Part shown: positions 8,575 to 17,302 of the stretch, one piece after another
How the letters are laid out: each line of letters begins with the position of its first letter
How positions within the stretch are numbered: the first letter of the stretch is position 1
Assembly (NCBI RefSeq): GCF_006352065.1
Contig: NZ_CP040915.1
Span: 1,736,001 to 1,800,000, forward strand
Direction of reading: 5' to 3'
Origin: Georgenia yuyongxinii
Lineage (GTDB): Bacteria > Actinomycetota > Actinomycetes > Actinomycetales > Actinomycetaceae
Length of the DNA: 64,000 nucleotides
Position numbers and translations under genes: made by a program
The notes under the pieces: generated by a model
Seen by the model: the letters and a program-made list of their open reading frames with translations, nothing else
Databases searched by the model: none
Told to the model about the DNA's origin: nothing

Positions 8575-11172
8575 TCATTGCCGCCCGCAGGTGAGCCAGG
8601 TGCGCGCGGCGCGCCCGAGGTCTTCGCGGTTGTCGACCTGCAACTTCCGACACGCCGCGAAGACGTGGTTCTCCACGGTACGGACCGACAGCACCATCCG
8701 TGCCGCGATCTCCTGGTTGGTGTATCCGCGAGCGACCGCGACCGCGAGCTCGCGCTCACGGGCCGTCAGGTTCACCGCCTGGTCGAGCGGGTTGAACAGC
8801 CCGCACAGGTCACGTCCGCGCAACCCGGCTTGGCTCCATGCAGCGTCGGCGTGCGAGATCGCCGCGGTCATCTCCCCCCGGTCCATCAGCTCAACGGACC
8901 GGGCCACCGCGGTGCGCACGGCCATCTGCCCCAGGCCGGCGTGGCGTAGCACGGCTTCCTGGCGCTCGAGCTCGTCGACGTCCCGCGACGCCAGCGCCGT
9001 CGCGTAGTCCGCAAGCCGCACGAGCAACGGGGACCCCGAACCGGCCGCGATCCGGGCGATGGTGTGTGCCCGCTCCGGGCATCCGCTGCGCTCGAGAGAG
9101 CGGACCCCGGCAACCACGCCGGCACTGACGAAGCCGCGCTCGAGCCGTTCGTTCGCCAGGTCCCACAGGGCCTGCGCCACGTCCCGGTCGCTGGCGTCGG
9201 GCATCAGCGCCGGTTCCTCCGCCGCGTCCATCCACGGGTGGGGTCCCCGCAGACCTCGTAGGGTGGCGGCCTCCGTTGCCAGCACCCGGGCGTACCCCGG
9301 CTGGTTCCGCCAATGGGCACCGGACGCGGCCAGGGTGAGCAGCGCCGCCTCGTCGTGCCTGCGGTGCAGGGGCGCGGCACCGAGCTCGAGCACCGATGAG
9401 ACGAGACCGTTGAGCTCGACCGCGCGGCCCTGGAGCCACAGCGCGAACGCCGCGACGTACGCATGCTCCAGCACGGTCACCGGCTCGAGCGCGGCGCGTC
9501 CTCGCCGCACACCCTCCAGTGCGTCTCGCACGGCGTCATCGAGGCGACACTGCAGAACCGCGGCCAGGCCCCGCAGCGCCGAGATGTGCTCGCCCGCCTC
9601 GGCGGGGAGAGTGTCCAGCAGTGCGAGCGCCCGGTCCGCGTCACCGGAGGCCAGCTCGATCTCGGCGGCCACCGGAATGAGCAGAGGATGACCGGTCGCG
9701 CCGGGGTCGAGCGGTCGCACGGCAGCCCGTGCCTGCTCCAAGTCACCCGCGACGAGCTCGACACGTGCGGCCCCCGCGCGGAGCACAGCATGCGCCCGGC
9801 TCCCCGCCTGACACGCGGCGTCCAGCTCGGCGAGGGCCTCGGCCCGCGTCCCGCCTGCCGACGCGCGGTACAGCGCTGCCCAGGTGGCCAGGGTGGCGCC
9901 GTCGCCGTCCGCCTCCGCCACCCTGGTCCGCTCCAGGACTGCGTCGATCTCGTAGGGGCGCGAACGGGCCTCGAGCATCGCCTCCACGAGCGCCGACCCG
10001 TGGGCGGCGGAAGCGTCCGCCTCCCACGCGCGTCGTCGCGCCTCGCACCTGGCGGTCACGTGCTGCCTGAGCATCCGGACGATGACGGCCTGCCCCGCCT
10101 TCGACGTACCGTCGGCGCCGCTGACCGCGCCCAGCCCCGCGGCCGCGAGCCGTTCCCGCGCCAACAGGTTCCGCACGGTCGGCCCCTCGTGCGTGCAGTA
10201 GTCGCCGAGCAGCGGGGGGAACACACCGACCACCTCGGTGGCGTCGGTCGGCAGCACCTGGAGCAGCCCCCGGTCGTCGAGGTCGGCCAGCACCTCCGGA
10301 GCCACGAGCTCGCGCGCGGTAACCAGGGGCAGCGTGCCGGCCGCGGCGAGCAGCGTGAGCGCGTCGAACTCGACCTCCCCGAGATCGACGAGCATCGGTT
10401 CGGCGGCCTCGGCGAGCGCGGTGGTCCACAGGTCCCCGCGGACCGTCCAGAGACCATCACGCAGAACTAGGCGGTAGTCACGCCGACCGTGCTCGACGAT
10501 GGCGGCGACGAGGCCGGGCAGCCCGCCGGACTTCGCTGCGATGCGTGCGACCGCCGTCGGGTCGACCGCTCCGGGCAGCAGACCGTGCACGTACATGAGC
10601 ACCTGGTCGAACGTCAGCGGGTCGAGTGCGACGCGCGCAGCACGCGTCCCGGCGGTGATCAGCCCGGCGTTGTTGTTCTGGCGGCGCCCGCGGTGGCGCA
10701 TGGTCAGGAGCACCGGCACCTGCCGGTGCTCGTGGAGCGCCGCGATCGCACCTGCGCTCGTCGGGTCCAGGTCGTCGGCGTCGTCGACGACGAGCACCGA
10801 CGACCCCCGCGCTCCGACGAGCGACTCGAGCGAGGTGAGCGCAGATGTCAGCGCCGGCAGCTGCCCCGGCGTGGCGCTGATGTGCACGCCGGCGACCGCA
10901 AGCGCACTGAGCGGCCGGTCACGAAGCGCCCGCAGCCCGCGTACATGGACGACGTTGACGCCCTCGCTGGTGAGTCTCTCGACGACATGACGCACCAGCG
11001 TGGACCGACCGGCGCCCCGACGGCCCACGACCGTGACGCTCGTACGCTCGCCCAGCAGGGACAGCACGCGGCCAACTTCGGCCTGGCGCAGGTCGGGCGT
11101 GATAGGCCGCGTGGCCACGGGGACGGTCGACGGTGCGGGCGCCTGCTGTGGCGCACCGGTCGACTGTGTCAT
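8575..11172 (-). CDS. Large LuxR-family (MalT/LAL-like) ATPase transcriptional regulator
   Basis: An 865-residue regulator convergent with the carnitine operon. A Walker A motif GRRGAGRST lies at about 50-58 and Walker B SSVLVVDDADDLD at about 124-136, so the N-terminal third is a STAND/AAA-type NTPase. A long alpha-helical repeat region (TPR-like, many AxxxLxxxA units) follows. The C-terminus is a LuxR DNA-binding domain: LTARERELAVAVARGYTNQEIAARMVLSVRTVENHV. ATG 11172 is chosen because GGAGGA precedes it by about 4 nt; a GTG at 11199 would include that ribosome site. It may sense a metabolite and control a nearby operon, but no target is shown by the sequence. Confidence 0.85.
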   Translation of the reverse strand: MTQSTGAPQQAPAPSTVPVATRPITPDLRQAEVGRVLSLLGERTSVTVVGRRGAGRSTLVRHVVERLTSEGVNVVHVRGLRALRDRPLSALAVAGVHISATPGQLPALTSALTSLESLVGARGSSVLVVDDADDLDPTSAGAIAALHEHRQVPVLLTMRHRGRRQNNNAGLITAGTRAARVALDPLTFDQVLMYVHGLLPGAVDPTAVARIAAKSGGLPGLVAAIVEHGRRDYRLVLRDGLWTVRGDLWTTALAEAAEPMLVDLGEVEFDALTLLAAAGTLPLVTARELVAPEVLADLDDRGLLQVLPTDATEVVGVFPPLLGDYCTHEGPTVRNLLARERLAAAGLGAVSGADGTSKAGQAVIVRMLRQHVTARCEARRRAWEADASAAHGSALVEAMLEARSRPYEIDAVLERTRVAEADGDGATLATWAALYRASAGGTRAEALAELDAACQAGSRAHAVLRAGAARVELVAGDLEQARAAVRPLDPGATGHPLLIPVAAEIELASGDADRALALLDTLPAEAGEHISALRGLAAVLQCRLDDAVRDALEGVRRGRAALEPVTVLEHAYVAAFALWLQGRAVELNGLVSSVLELGAAPLHRRHDEAALLTLAASGAHWRNQPGYARVLATEAATLRGLRGPHPWMDAAEEPALMPDASDRDVAQALWDLANERLERGFVSAGVVAGVRSLERSGCPERAHTIARIAAGSGSPLLVRLADYATALASRDVDELERQEAVLRHAGLGQMAVRTAVARSVELMDRGEMTAAISHADAAWSQAGLRGRDLCGLFNPLDQAVNLTARERELAVAVARGYTNQEIAARMVLSVRTVENHVFAACRKLQVDNREDLGRAARTWLTCGRQ

Positions 11173-11474
11173 CGTTCCTCCACTCCTCCGCTCGTCCACT
11201 CGTCTGCTTTGGTCCGGCCCACCAATGTTCCACGGCCCCGTGGGCGCATACCCGGACCTCCGGCCCAGCCCAACTGCACATGCTCAGAGCCTCGGCCCGT
11301 TGAATCCGGCCGAGGTTCTCTCGGTGTCTCTCGGCGATTAGGGTCTCGGTCAGCCTCGTAGGAACTCCGCTGCGAACCGTTGGGAATCAGCCGTTCTGGG
11401 AGCCCGAGGCGGCTTTGCGGAGCGCATGCAGCGGCGTTGCGGGGCGCATCCAACCATCCGTGTGGTCCTGACAC

Positions 11475-11488
11475 TGGTAGCGGTTGCA
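11475..11488 (+). promoter_or_regulatory. Possible orphan LacI-family operator
   Basis: TGGTAGCGGTTGCA has the TGnnAnCGnTnnCA skeleton of LacI/GalR operators with the central CG. No LacI-type gene or intact target lies next to it, so it may be a relic or chance. Confidence 0.2.
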
Positions 11489-12178
11489 TGCCGGGAGCGC
11501 AGTTTGGCTGGTGGCGTGGCCGGAGCCTACGGCAACCCCCATTCGCAGTAGGCGCGCCTCCGCCTTCACGACCTCACGCGTCAGTACGCGGGGGCGATCG
11601 CGTCGACGAGGCCGGAGTGGGTTCAGTGGTCACCGGCGCCACCCGATCAGGCTCTCGGCGACAAGGTCGCGGAAGACGCCGGCGAGCGGCACCGGTCTCG
11701 CCGGTGGCGACCAGGACGCCGCAGACCTCGCCATGGCCGCCGTGGTTCCCCCGGTAGCCACCATGACCGATCGTTGATGACCCTGCCGCCGCCGCGGACC
11801 TTCATCCTCAACGCGTCCGCGGCGGCGACCGTGTACAGGCCGGCATCCCACGGACGGGTGCGGGAGTCGTTGACGTGGGCATGGGGGTCGTTGACCATTT
11901 CGCTGACCCGGAGGTCGACAAGGCCGTGATGCCGAGCGTCTGGCCCAGCTTGCCCCTCCACGTACACCATGTGCGGGGTTCCATCCACGACTGCACGGGC
12001 GTACTACCCGCGAGGACTGTCCATTTCCAAGTGGTGGTCACTGATGACGCCGGAGTCGATGCGTTCGGGGTGCTTTACCCGGTATGACGCCAGCAACCCA
12101 GGCGGCACAACATGAGGCGATGGGACCATGGTCACAGTACGACCGTACTAGGCGAGTGCAAGAGTGAGGCCCCGGATC

Positions 12179-12545
12179 TTAATGACGAGAGCAGGTGGCG
12201 GGTCGTGAGGCGATAAGTTCTGCAGCCTCCATGTTGTAGTGGGCTTTTGCGGTACTCCCGGCGCGTCCGCCGTTCCGTGAGATTCGGTCGCGATGGATTG
12301 GTGGTCGACCGAGTCCGGTCGCGCAAGCAAGTCGCGCCTCACAGCCGTGAATCGTCACCGGCTGTCCGAGGTATCGATCCGCATCCTGAGGCCCGGAGTC
12401 GTTGACCGGGGCGGACACGTCGCTGATGAGGTCGTCTGCCTGAACCACGACAGGCCCAGCTGACGGCGGCCGAGTGTGAGGTGCCTGGGCGCACGCGGGC
12501 AAGGGCAGTGTCGGTCAGCCATGTCACCGCTACGACAAGGCAATG
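12179..12545 (-). pseudogene. Possible short-chain dehydrogenase (SDR) remnant
   Basis: On the minus strand the pieces VVVQADDLISDVSAPVNDSG, RISRNGGRAGST and AKAHYNMEAAELIAS occur in order. They resemble the SDR segment before VNNAG, and then the region around the catalytic YxxxK (here AHYNMEAAE, lysine lost). The stretch between them is too short for an intact enzyme, and no Rossmann glycine motif is found upstream. I read it as a truncated, mutated SDR. The similarity is weak and could be chance in high-GC sequence. Confidence 0.25.
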
Positions 12546-12681
12546 GCCAGGGTGATGCCGACGAGCACGGGAGATCCAGAAAGGGGGTGCTGTACGGCTG
12601 GATTGCAAATTGATTAGAGGTGTCTTCGAAAAGGTACTTCAGCTAGATGTTTCAACCCGCAATCAGGAGGTAGATACCATC

Positions 12682-13926
12682 ATGAGCACCTACAACACCA
12701 TTTATGCAAGAGGCACGGACACTGCCCCGAGGAGTTCGCTGCACACTCAAACCGTCGCATTCTCTCACTACAACAACATTTCTGCCCAGCTGCCTGTCGA
12801 TCCTAGATCTGGAAAGGTGGTCGCTGGTGGTGTGGCAGAGCAGGCCAGGCAGTGCCTCGCCAATATCAAGGCAATTCTGGAGAGCATCGACCATGTCATG
12901 GACGATGTTGTCAGAATCACCATCTTTCTCAGGCACATCTCCGACATCGAGGCCGTCGACGACGTTTGCGCAACCTTTTTCACGAGCTATGTTCCTACGC
13001 GGACGACACTCGCGGTTGCAGACTTGCCTATGGATGCTCTGGTGCAGATCGAGGCAGTTGTCTCGAACGGGGAGGGAACAATTCCGGGTGCACCGCAGGC
13101 AGGCGACCTCGTCAAGGTCGCAAGAAACACAGAGAATGCGCCAACGAGTCCAGGAGCCACGCAGACCGTAGCTTTCTCGCACTACAACAACATTTCAGCT
13201 CAGCTCCCGATCGACCCCGAGTCCGGCAATTTGGTCGCTGGTGGTGTGCGAGAGCAGGCCGGGCAGTGTCTGAACAACGTCAAGACGATTCTAGGGAGCA
13301 TCGGCCATGTTATGGACGATGTTGTGAGGAACACCATCTTCCTCAAGAACATCTCCGACGTTAGCGCCGTGGACGAAGTCTACGCGACGTTCTTCCCGAA
13401 CTATGTGCCTGCACGGACGACGGTTGCAGTTGCAGGTTTGCCGATGGACGCTCTGGTGCAAGTTGAAGCAGTTGTGTCGCACGGAGACGGCACACCCCCA
13501 CAAGCCCCTGAGGACGCGCGTCGTCTCGTCATTGAGGCCAACGACACGGAAAATGCGCCCAAGGATCCGCGCTCCTCGCAGACCGTAGCGTTCTCTCATT
13601 ACAACCACATTTCAGCTCAATTGCCGTTGGACCCGAGAACTGGCGGAATGGTTCCTGGCGGCACAAAAGAGCATGCTTCCCAGTGCCTGGCCAATATCCA
13701 GGCGATTCTGGAGAGCATCGATCACCGCATGGACGATGTGGTAAAGCTCAACGTCTATCTCAGGGATATGGCAGAGATCGACGCTGTGGACGAAGTCTGC
13801 ACCACATACTTCCCGAGCTATGTGCCTGCACGAAGGACAGTCGGCGTGTCAGCTCTACCCGGAGACGCCCTCGTCCAGATCGAAGCAGTTGTGTCAAACG
13901 CGGAAGGAACCCCTCCAGCAGCGTAG
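12682..13926 (+). CDS. Triple-domain RidA (YjgF/YER057c/UK114) protein
   Basis: A 414-residue protein made of three tandem RidA domains of about 138 residues each. Each repeat contains QTVAFSHYN, ISAQLP(V/I/L)DP, an MDDVV block, YVP(T/A)R and VQ(I/V)EAVVS. RidA proteins normally are single domains of about 130 residues that form homotrimers and hydrolyse reactive imines; the substrate-binding arginine is present in all three units (R107, R245, R384), and the conserved glutamate too (E124, E262, E401). The usual SGQ motif reads SAQ in each. ATG 12682 is fixed by an ideal AGGAGGT at 12665-12671. Base composition is clearly lower in G+C than its neighbours, suggesting recent transfer. A single chain probably folds as a pseudo-trimer; substrate is unknown. 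Confidence 0.9.
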   Translation: MSTYNTIYARGTDTAPRSSLHTQTVAFSHYNNISAQLPVDPRSGKVVAGGVAEQARQCLANIKAILESIDHVMDDVVRITIFLRHISDIEAVDDVCATFFTSYVPTRTTLAVADLPMDALVQIEAVVSNGEGTIPGAPQAGDLVKVARNTENAPTSPGATQTVAFSHYNNISAQLPIDPESGNLVAGGVREQAGQCLNNVKTILGSIGHVMDDVVRNTIFLKNISDVSAVDEVYATFFPNYVPARTTVAVAGLPMDALVQVEAVVSHGDGTPPQAPEDARRLVIEANDTENAPKDPRSSQTVAFSHYNHISAQLPLDPRTGGMVPGGTKEHASQCLANIQAILESIDHRMDDVVKLNVYLRDMAEIDAVDEVCTTYFPSYVPARRTVGVSALPGDALVQIEAVVSNAEGTPPAA

Positions 13927-14070
13927 GTGCCCGGGTGCCCCACTGGGTCGGCGCAGAACGGGTGCGCTCCCGCCCGTTGCGGCCGGTGCGGGGCACCTCG
14001 ACGATGTCTTGAGAGACCAGTCGCCCATGTCGTGAACCAGCACGCGTGATGTCCTAAGACATCGGCGCCG
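13927..14070. other. Intergenic stretch with paired GATGTC-AGA motifs
   Basis: Downstream of the ridA-like gene there is cgatgtcttgagagacc (from 14002) and then the palindrome gatgtcctaagacatc (14048-14063), two variants of the same motif. Similar motifs occur at actinobacterial insertion-sequence ends as I remember them, but no transposase is present. No gene is seen. Confidence 0.3.
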
Positions 14071-14098
14071 GGCGGCACCCACGAACGTGGGTGCCGCC
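14071..14098 (+). terminator. Terminator after the triple-RidA gene
   Basis: ggcggcacccacg and its exact complement cgtgggtgccgcc are separated by aa, giving a 12- to 13-bp stem followed by ttgg. It is about 145 bp downstream of the stop, so it ends the ridA-like transcript or a longer one. Confidence 0.8.
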
Positions 14099-14244
14099 TT
14101 GGTCGTTGGTGGGCCCGGGTGGTGTGGGGTTCGTGCTGCCGAACCGGCTGCGGATGCCCTGCACCATGTCGGTTAGGCTCGTCCGGCGGCTCCCTCCCGT
14201 CGTCGGAGGCGGCCGCGGGCTACCGGCATCGGGGAGGAGGGCTC

Positions 14245-14994
14245 GTGGAGGACTGGTCTACCCAGGCCGAGCTCGGTGAGCGACTGGGCGTCGACGCTCA
14301 GGCAGTGGGTGAGCTCCTGGTGGCCGCAGGACTGAAGGTCGGGCGGCAGGCAACGGATGACGCTCTGCGACGAGGACTTGCGGAACCGGGTATGTCGGAG
14401 CTCGGGCGACCATTCGTACGGTGGCGAGCAGCCGAGGTGCTGCCCATCATCGAACCCTTGGTACAGCGCAGTGAGACGCCGACTGTCAGTAAGGGGCCCG
14501 CGCGGACGACCCGACGGCGGACGGCGGCAGCGGATCGCCCCGTGCGGGTACCGGGCACGACGTTCGACATGGTGGTCGCACTGCAGGCTGTCGCTGAGCC
14601 GAACCCTGGCCCGACTGGGTGGGCGTATGTGAATCAGGAGAACGGGGCATCCACTTCGGGTGGGTTGCCTGACGGGACGGATCAGGTGGGGGAACTGACT
14701 GCCGCGATCCACCTTCTGAACCACTCGCCGGCGGGGGCCAACCTTCTTATCAGGTCCGCATCTGAGGATCTCGTCAAGGCCGCGACGGTGTGGGGGCCGA
14801 ACTGGCGGCGCAACGGGTGGAGGAAGCGCAACGGGGAGACTCCCCATAACCTCGACCTGATCCGTCTGCTGCTCGCCAAGATCGAGGAAAGATCTGGGCG
14901 CACCAGGTTCGGGCACGCCGCTGCCGACGACGAGTTCGTCAGGGTTGCCGCCCAGACCGCGGCCGAGGCGGCACGCGAGATAGCCGGGCAGTAA
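14245..14994 (+). CDS. RNase H-like protein with missing catalytic residues
   Basis: A 249-residue protein. Residues 1-70 form a helical, winged-helix-like region (TQAELGERLGVDAQAVGELLVAAGL), residues 75-105 are a basic linker, and residues 108-245 resemble RNase HI: NPGPTGWAYV, GTDQVGELTAAIHLL, WRRNGWRKRNGE and a C-terminal helix with ADDEFVRVAAQTAA. In RNase HI four acidic residues bind metal; here the first aligns with Q114 and the third with A162, while E140 and D218/D219 remain. The protein may bind RNA:DNA or RNA without cutting. GTG 14245 follows GGAGGAGGG; longer upstream frames lack a ribosome site. No partner gene is obvious. Confidence 0.7.
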   Translation: MEDWSTQAELGERLGVDAQAVGELLVAAGLKVGRQATDDALRRGLAEPGMSELGRPFVRWRAAEVLPIIEPLVQRSETPTVSKGPARTTRRRTAAADRPVRVPGTTFDMVVALQAVAEPNPGPTGWAYVNQENGASTSGGLPDGTDQVGELTAAIHLLNHSPAGANLLIRSASEDLVKAATVWGPNWRRNGWRKRNGETPHNLDLIRLLLAKIEERSGRTRFGHAAADDEFVRVAAQTAAEAAREIAGQ

Positions 14995-15281
14995 GCGACT
15001 CAGCAGGACTTCGGTGGGGACGTGCTCACAGCCTCCTGCGCCTGGCCTGCATGGACCGATCCTGCGCGAGCAGAGCGAACATCCACCGTGAGCTGCAGGT
15101 CAGGATCTCGGCAGGGGGAAGTTTCCGTCTGGTGTCGCGGGTCAGCTCTCACGCGCCGTCGACAGCGCGCTCGGTGATGATCGCTTCGAGACGGTGACGT
15201 GCTCTGGCGTCCCGGCAGCCCTACGAGAAGCGGCGGCGCCGCCATACTGGTGGCGACTCGGGCCATCCATGAGGAGCCGCG

Positions 15282-16982
15282 TTGACTGACCGATCGATCG
15301 AGACGGGGAGCTCGGGAACCCCTGCGCCGTCCCGGGCTACGCGGGCTCCGACTCCGCTGCGGGCGGATCAGATCGAGGTCCTGAGGAACTACGGGCAGAC
15401 GAGAGTGACGCAGGCCGGGGAGGTCCTCTTCCGAGCGGGCGACACCACGAACGACTTCTTTGTCGTCCTAGACGGAGAGGTACGGGTGGTCGACGACTTC
15501 GCCGGCGAGGTGCGGACGATGGGCGTCTTCGGCCCAGGCACCTTCTTGGGCGACCTCTACATGCTCACCGGGCAAGGGGTGCCCCTCTCGGCGGTGGTGA
15601 GCGAGGGCGGAGAGCTGCTGGCGATCCCGCGGGAGCGTCTGAAGAAGGTCGTCACCGAGGAGTCCAAGCTCTCCAATCTCATCCTCGATACCTTCATGGC
15701 CAGGCGCTTGTTCCTGATGAGGACGGGTGTGGGCCTGAGGCTCATCGGCTCCCGTCACTCGAGAGACGCGACGCGCCTCCGGGAATTCGCCATCCGCAAC
15801 CGGCTGCCCCACGTCTGGATCGAGGTCGAGGAGGACCGCAGCAAGGCAGAGGCGCTGCTCGAGAGGTTCGGTGCCACCCTTTCCGAGGCGCCGGTGGCCA
15901 TCTGGCAGGGCGAAGACGTGCTCACGAACCCGACGACCCCCGAGCTGGCGCGCATCATGGGCGTCAAGGTGGACTTTCCGCGGGAGAAGACTTACGACCT
16001 CATCGTGGTCGGGGCAGGGCCTGCAGGCTTCGGCGCGGCCGTCTACGGGGCGTCTGAGGGCCTCGCTACCCTCGCCCTCGAGTCAGTGGCCTTGGGCGGG
16101 CAGGCGGGCACCAGCTCTCGGATCGAGAACTACCTGGGGTTCCCGGTGGGTCTGTCCGGCTTCGAGCTCGCCACCCGCGCCCTGGCCCAGGCCGACAAGT
16201 TCGGCGCCCAGACCGCCGTGCCCGAGGAGGCCGTGAGGCTCCGAAGGGTGAACGGCCACTACCGGATCGGGCTCGCTGAGGGCGCCGAGATCGTGGCGCG
16301 CAGCGTGATCGCCGCGACCGGGGCTCGCTACCAGAGGCTGGACGTACCCGGACTCGCGCAGTTTGAAGGCGTCAGCGTCCATTACGCGGCCACCGAGTCA
16401 GAGGTTCAGCGGTGCGAAGGCGAGGAGGTCGTCGTCGTCGGTGGTGGGAACTCCGCGGGACAGGCGGCGGTGTACTTGGCGGGACGCGCGCGCAGGGTCT
16501 ACCTGCTCATCAGGGGCGGCGACCTGAGCAAGGGCATGTCGACTTACCTCGTCGATCGCGTGAGGCACGCCGAGAACGTCGAGCTGCTCGCACACACCGA
16601 GGTAGAGCTGCTGGTGGGGACGGATCGCCTGGACCAGGTCGTGGTCCGGGACAACCGCACGGGCGAGGGTCGAAGCCTCGATGCGAAGGCGCTGTTCGTC
16701 TTCATCGGGGCGCAGGCCAACACGGGCTGGCTGCGCGGAACCGCAGAGCTCGACAGACGTGGCTTCGTTCTGACGGGAAGAGCAATGGCCGATTTCGCGC
16801 TCGAGGGGGAGGCCTGGCAAGGCCTCTCGCGAGAGCCGTACCGGCTGGAGACGAGCATGCCGGGGGTGTTCGCGGCGGGCGACGTGCGCAGCGGTTCGAT
16901 CAAGCGTTGCGCGTCCGCGGTGGGGGAGGGCGCCATGGCGGTGGCGTTGGTCCATCAGTATCTGGCCGAGACCGGCGTGTGA
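15282..16982 (+). CDS. Cyclic-nucleotide-binding domain fused to a thioredoxin-reductase-like flavoprotein
   Basis: A 566-residue fusion. Residues 30-150 form a cNMP-binding beta-barrel (GEVLFRAGDTTNDFFVVLDGEVRV). Residues 155-235 resemble a thioredoxin-fold linker region (DATRLREFAIRNRLPHVWIEV). Residues 238-566 form a two-dinucleotide-domain flavoprotein: FAD motif GAGPAG at 244-249, the GQAGTSSRIENYLGF segment, NADPH motif VVVGGGNSAGQAA, and VFAAGDVR. The active-site CATC of thioredoxin reductase is replaced by A369-A370-T371-E372, so it cannot reduce thioredoxin by the normal route. TTG 15282 follows GAGGAG at 15271-15276. This architecture is known in actinobacteria but its substrate is not known to me. 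The second-messenger domain suggests allosteric control. Confidence 0.85.
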   Translation: MTDRSIETGSSGTPAPSRATRAPTPLRADQIEVLRNYGQTRVTQAGEVLFRAGDTTNDFFVVLDGEVRVVDDFAGEVRTMGVFGPGTFLGDLYMLTGQGVPLSAVVSEGGELLAIPRERLKKVVTEESKLSNLILDTFMARRLFLMRTGVGLRLIGSRHSRDATRLREFAIRNRLPHVWIEVEEDRSKAEALLERFGATLSEAPVAIWQGEDVLTNPTTPELARIMGVKVDFPREKTYDLIVVGAGPAGFGAAVYGASEGLATLALESVALGGQAGTSSRIENYLGFPVGLSGFELATRALAQADKFGAQTAVPEEAVRLRRVNGHYRIGLAEGAEIVARSVIAATGARYQRLDVPGLAQFEGVSVHYAATESEVQRCEGEEVVVVGGGNSAGQAAVYLAGRARRVYLLIRGGDLSKGMSTYLVDRVRHAENVELLAHTEVELLVGTDRLDQVVVRDNRTGEGRSLDAKALFVFIGAQANTGWLRGTAELDRRGFVLTGRAMADFALEGEAWQGLSREPYRLETSMPGVFAAGDVRSGSIKRCASAVGEGAMAVALVHQYLAETGV

Positions 16983-16986
16983 CGGC

Positions 16987-17235
16987 TCAAGCGGGCTCAT
17001 ACGCTCGGCAGGTCGTGAGTTCATCCCGCCATGTCCCGTCAACGACGTCGAATCCGACGACGCGAAGGTTCCGGGGATGCTGAACCCTCGGGGCTGCAGA
17101 CGCCCGATCAGGCCCAGTGCGATGACCTCCGCCTCGGCAATGAGCGTCCCTCGCGCGAGCCCCTGCTCAAGCAACCAGTCCGCGCGTCCTGGCCCCAGCG
17201 GACGTCAGAGCCACCCACGAGCAAGGGAACACCGG
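16987..17235 (-). pseudogene. C-terminal remnant of a LacI-family repressor, frameshifted
   Basis: On the minus strand, VPLLVGGSDV is followed in a second frame by LEQGLARGTLIAEAEVIALG and RLQPRGFSIPG. A third frame then gives RVVGFDVVDGTWRDELTT up to a stop at 16989-16987. Together these match the end of LacI/GalR effector domains (GLxxPxDxxVVGFD). At least two frame changes and the missing DNA-binding half mark it as dead. It lies directly upstream of, and divergent from, the ribose-type ABC operon, where a LacI repressor is expected. Confidence 0.4.
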
Positions 17236-17302
17236 GCAGCCGCGCGACCGCACGCTAGTGTGACCGAACGCACAGGTGGAATCGACTGCCAATGGAGGCA
17301 CC

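Larger units (their letters stand above)
11173..12681. other. 1.5-kb gene-poor region with decayed coding remnants
   Basis: No convincing intact gene lies here. G+C is visibly lower than in flanking genes. On the minus strand, 11640-12087 holds fragments that read like former protein (VVDGTPHMVYVEG, RPWDAGLYTVAAADALRM, GGGRVINDRS) but they are split between frames with a stop; I cannot name the parent. A possible short-chain dehydrogenase remnant follows at 12179-12545. A small hairpin (cctcggcc / ggccgagg, 11290-11315) lies near the luxR side. The right end must carry the promoter of the ridA-like gene, but no clear -35/-10 pair stands out. Confidence 0.5.

Noticed and set aside
11290-11315. 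Hairpin cctcggcc/ggccgagg considered as a tRNA or riboswitch part
   Set aside because: No cloverleaf, no T-loop sequence and no further conserved stems were found around it.
11380-11757. Plus-strand frames in the gene-poor region
   Set aside because: Arg/Gly/Pro-rich without motif; competing frames on both strands are equally open.
15000-15266. Minus-strand frame of 88 codons in the gap before the cNMP-flavoprotein gene
   Set aside because: No hydrophobic, catalytic or repeated pattern, no ribosome site; looks random.
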